Shown: one piece after another, positions 11,674-11,748 of the stretch
Numbering within the stretch: position 1 is the stretch's first letter
Layout: each line of letters begins with the position of its first letter
DNA from: SVTX01 sp045585895
Lineage (GTDB): Bacteria; Bacillota; Clostridia; Oscillospirales; CAG-272
Assembly: GCA_045585895.1 (NCBI GenBank)
Contig: JAZMZI010000157.1
Coordinates: 1-11,748, forward strand
DNA: 11,748 nucleotides
Direction of reading: 5' to 3'
Notes under the pieces: generated by a model
Told to the model about the DNA's origin: nothing
Database searches by the model: none
The model's input: only the letters and a program-made list of their open reading frames with translations
Made by a program: the position numbers and the translations under genes

Positions 11674-11748
11674 CTATATTTCAATGACGGCAAAGCCGTA
11701 TCCCGAAAGCTTCAGGGAAAGCGTTTCTCCGCCGAAGGCGTATTCGGC
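11674..11748 (-). CDS. C-terminal end of an unidentified protein (cut by window edge)
   Basis: The last 24 codons before a TAG stop read AEYAFGGETLSLKLSGYGFAVIEI. The frame is supported by the terminator directly after the stop. A beta-strand ending such as LSGYGFAVIEI is typical of the C-terminal beta-sandwich of several carbohydrate-active enzymes (GH13-like and others), but 24 residues are too few to name a family. Confidence 0.6.
   Translation of the reverse strand, partial: AEYAFGGETLSLKLSGYGFAVIEI

Overview
The window looks like chromosome of a Firmicute of the class Clostridia, probably an uncultured gut Oscillospiraceae/Christensenellales-type lineage. This rests on strong AGGAG-type ribosome sites, consensus sigma-A promoters with 17-bp spacers, intrinsic terminators, aspartokinase and TruB sequences of clostridial look, and intergenic palindromic repeats. 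The lineage is inference; no rRNA or marker allows exact placement. Most of the window is ordinary housekeeping and metabolic sequence with several independent transcription units. No CRISPR array, transposase, integrase, tRNA, rRNA or recognisable riboswitch was seen.

Layout, left to right. (1) Positions 1-1176, + strand: the 3' end of trmB (tRNA m7G46 methyltransferase), then truB (tRNA Psi55 synthase) 2 bases later, a tRNA-modification pair. (2) Positions 1177-1935: a 759-base stretch without genes, packed with hairpins, including two inverted copies of a three-hairpin repeat. (3) Positions 1936-2687, + strand: an XRE-type regulator with an extra C-terminal domain, overlapping by one base a small protein that repeats its C-terminal motif; two intrinsic terminators and a 26-bp perfect hairpin follow. 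(4) Positions 2895-5338, - strand: lysC (aspartokinase) from a perfect TTGACA-17-TATAAT promoter, followed by a cytoplasmic GH43-like glycosidase. (5) Positions 5595-6851, + strand: a DUF1015 protein, divergent from lysC. (6) Positions 6899-9422: an AraC regulator (+) divergent from a two-gene operon (-) encoding a type I dehydroquinase-like protein with an altered active site and a short-chain dehydrogenase. This looks like a small inducible catabolic cassette. (7) Positions 9513-10223: an AT-rich divergent pair, a SLOG/DUF2493 nucleotide-ligand protein and a 78-residue XRE repressor, sharing an intergenic region with symmetric overlapping promoters and repeats. (8) Positions 10287-11441, - strand: an iron-containing alcohol dehydrogenase with a hairpin in its leader. 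(9) Positions 11674-11748, - strand: the last 24 residues of another protein, with its terminator.

The points most worth a second look are the two structured repeat families (compensatory base changes between copies imply selection on, or descent of, the fold), the dehydroquinase-like enzyme that keeps the Schiff-base lysine but has lost the Glu-x-Arg substrate motif, and the self-contained SLOG-XRE module. I found no clear evidence of a wholly new system; the best candidates are these three.
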